Assembly: GCA_012728505.1 (NCBI GenBank)
Contig: JAAYEY010000082.1
Location: forward strand, 1-6,199
Direction of reading: 5' to 3'
Source of the DNA: Synergistaceae bacterium
GTDB lineage: Bacteria > Synergistota > Synergistia > Synergistales > Synergistaceae
Length of the DNA: 6,199 nt
The notes under the pieces are model-generated. The model made no database searches. It was not told the origin of the DNA and saw only the letters and a list, made by a program, of their open reading frames with translations. The translations under genes and the position numbers were made by a program. Position 1 is the first letter of the stretch; every line of letters starts with the position of its first letter. This document shows, one piece after another, positions 6,095 through 6,199 of this stretch.

Positions 6095-6199
6095 ATGTCC
6101 AAGAACAAAAAAATATTTGCCTTTATATTGATTTCCTTTTTCATGTCCTTTTCATTTGCCGGATTCACATCAGCTTTGGCACAGGAGAATCTGCAGGAG
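6095..6199 (+). CDS. N-terminal fragment of an exported protein, probably the secretin GspD
   Basis: An open frame starts at ATG 6095 and runs through the window end (35 codons). It encodes a clear Sec signal peptide: a basic start (MSKNKK), a long Phe-rich hydrophobic core (7-26) and an ALA|Q cleavage site after residue 29. The mature chain begins QENLQE. There is no lipobox cysteine. Nothing of the mature domain is visible, so identity comes only from context: the T2SS block so far lacks the outer-membrane secretin GspD, which has such a signal peptide and is usually near gspC. GspD would form the outer-membrane channel contacted by the GspC HR domain. That this is a real gene is likely; that it is gspD is an inference. 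Confidence 0.6.
   Translation, partial: MSKNKKIFAFILISFFMSFSFAGFTSALAQENLQE

Overview
All recognisable genes in this window lie on the + strand and form one compact block that encodes much of a type II secretion system (T2SS, Gsp). The parts are three pseudopilins, the inner-membrane assembly-platform proteins, GspN, GspC and the start of a secreted protein that is probably the secretin GspD. A T2SS with GspC/GspD implies a diderm (Gram-negative-type) bacterium. Base composition is moderately AT-rich by eye. The gene order (Lgt-like, J, K, L, M, N, C, I, then probably D) is not the proteobacterial C-D-E-F-G-H-I-J-K-L-M-N-O order. I lean weakly towards a non-proteobacterial diderm phylum such as Synergistota, but no feature of the window proves the taxon.

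Layout: 43-813 encodes a polytopic membrane protein of the prolipoprotein diacylglyceryl transferase (Lgt) superfamily, with cysteines at several positions where canonical Lgt has catalytic polar residues. After a 22-base gap come gspJ (836-1474) and gspK (about 1434-2369), which overlap by about 41 bases. Nine bases later is gspL (2379-3599), then gspM (3596-4069, ATGA overlap), gspN (4056-4655, 14-base overlap), gspC (best start GTG 4652, GTGA overlap) and a GspI-like pseudopilin (5611-6009, ATGA overlap). An 85-base AT-rich gap, the only real intergenic region, precedes a signal-peptide-bearing ORF that starts at 6095 and runs off the window.

How they work together: J, K and I are minor pseudopilins expected to form the tip that primes the periplasmic pseudopilus. 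L and M are single-pass platform proteins linking the cytoplasmic ATPase GspE to the pseudopilus. C is a single-pass protein whose periplasmic HR domain contacts the secretin and whose PDZ domain may help in substrate handling. N is an accessory component of unclear role. GspE, GspF, the major pseudopilin GspG, GspH and the prepilin peptidase are not in the window and must lie outside it. The near-continuous overlaps suggest one polycistronic, translationally coupled transcript, with a possible second promoter before the secretin-like gene.

Points for a second look are the cysteine-substituted Lgt-like protein heading a secretion operon, the Ala in place of Gly at the GspI-like prepilin cleavage site, the gspJ stop codon placed exactly against the gspK cleavage motif, and the unusual gene order. 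No mobile element, RNA gene, CRISPR array or convincing terminator was seen.
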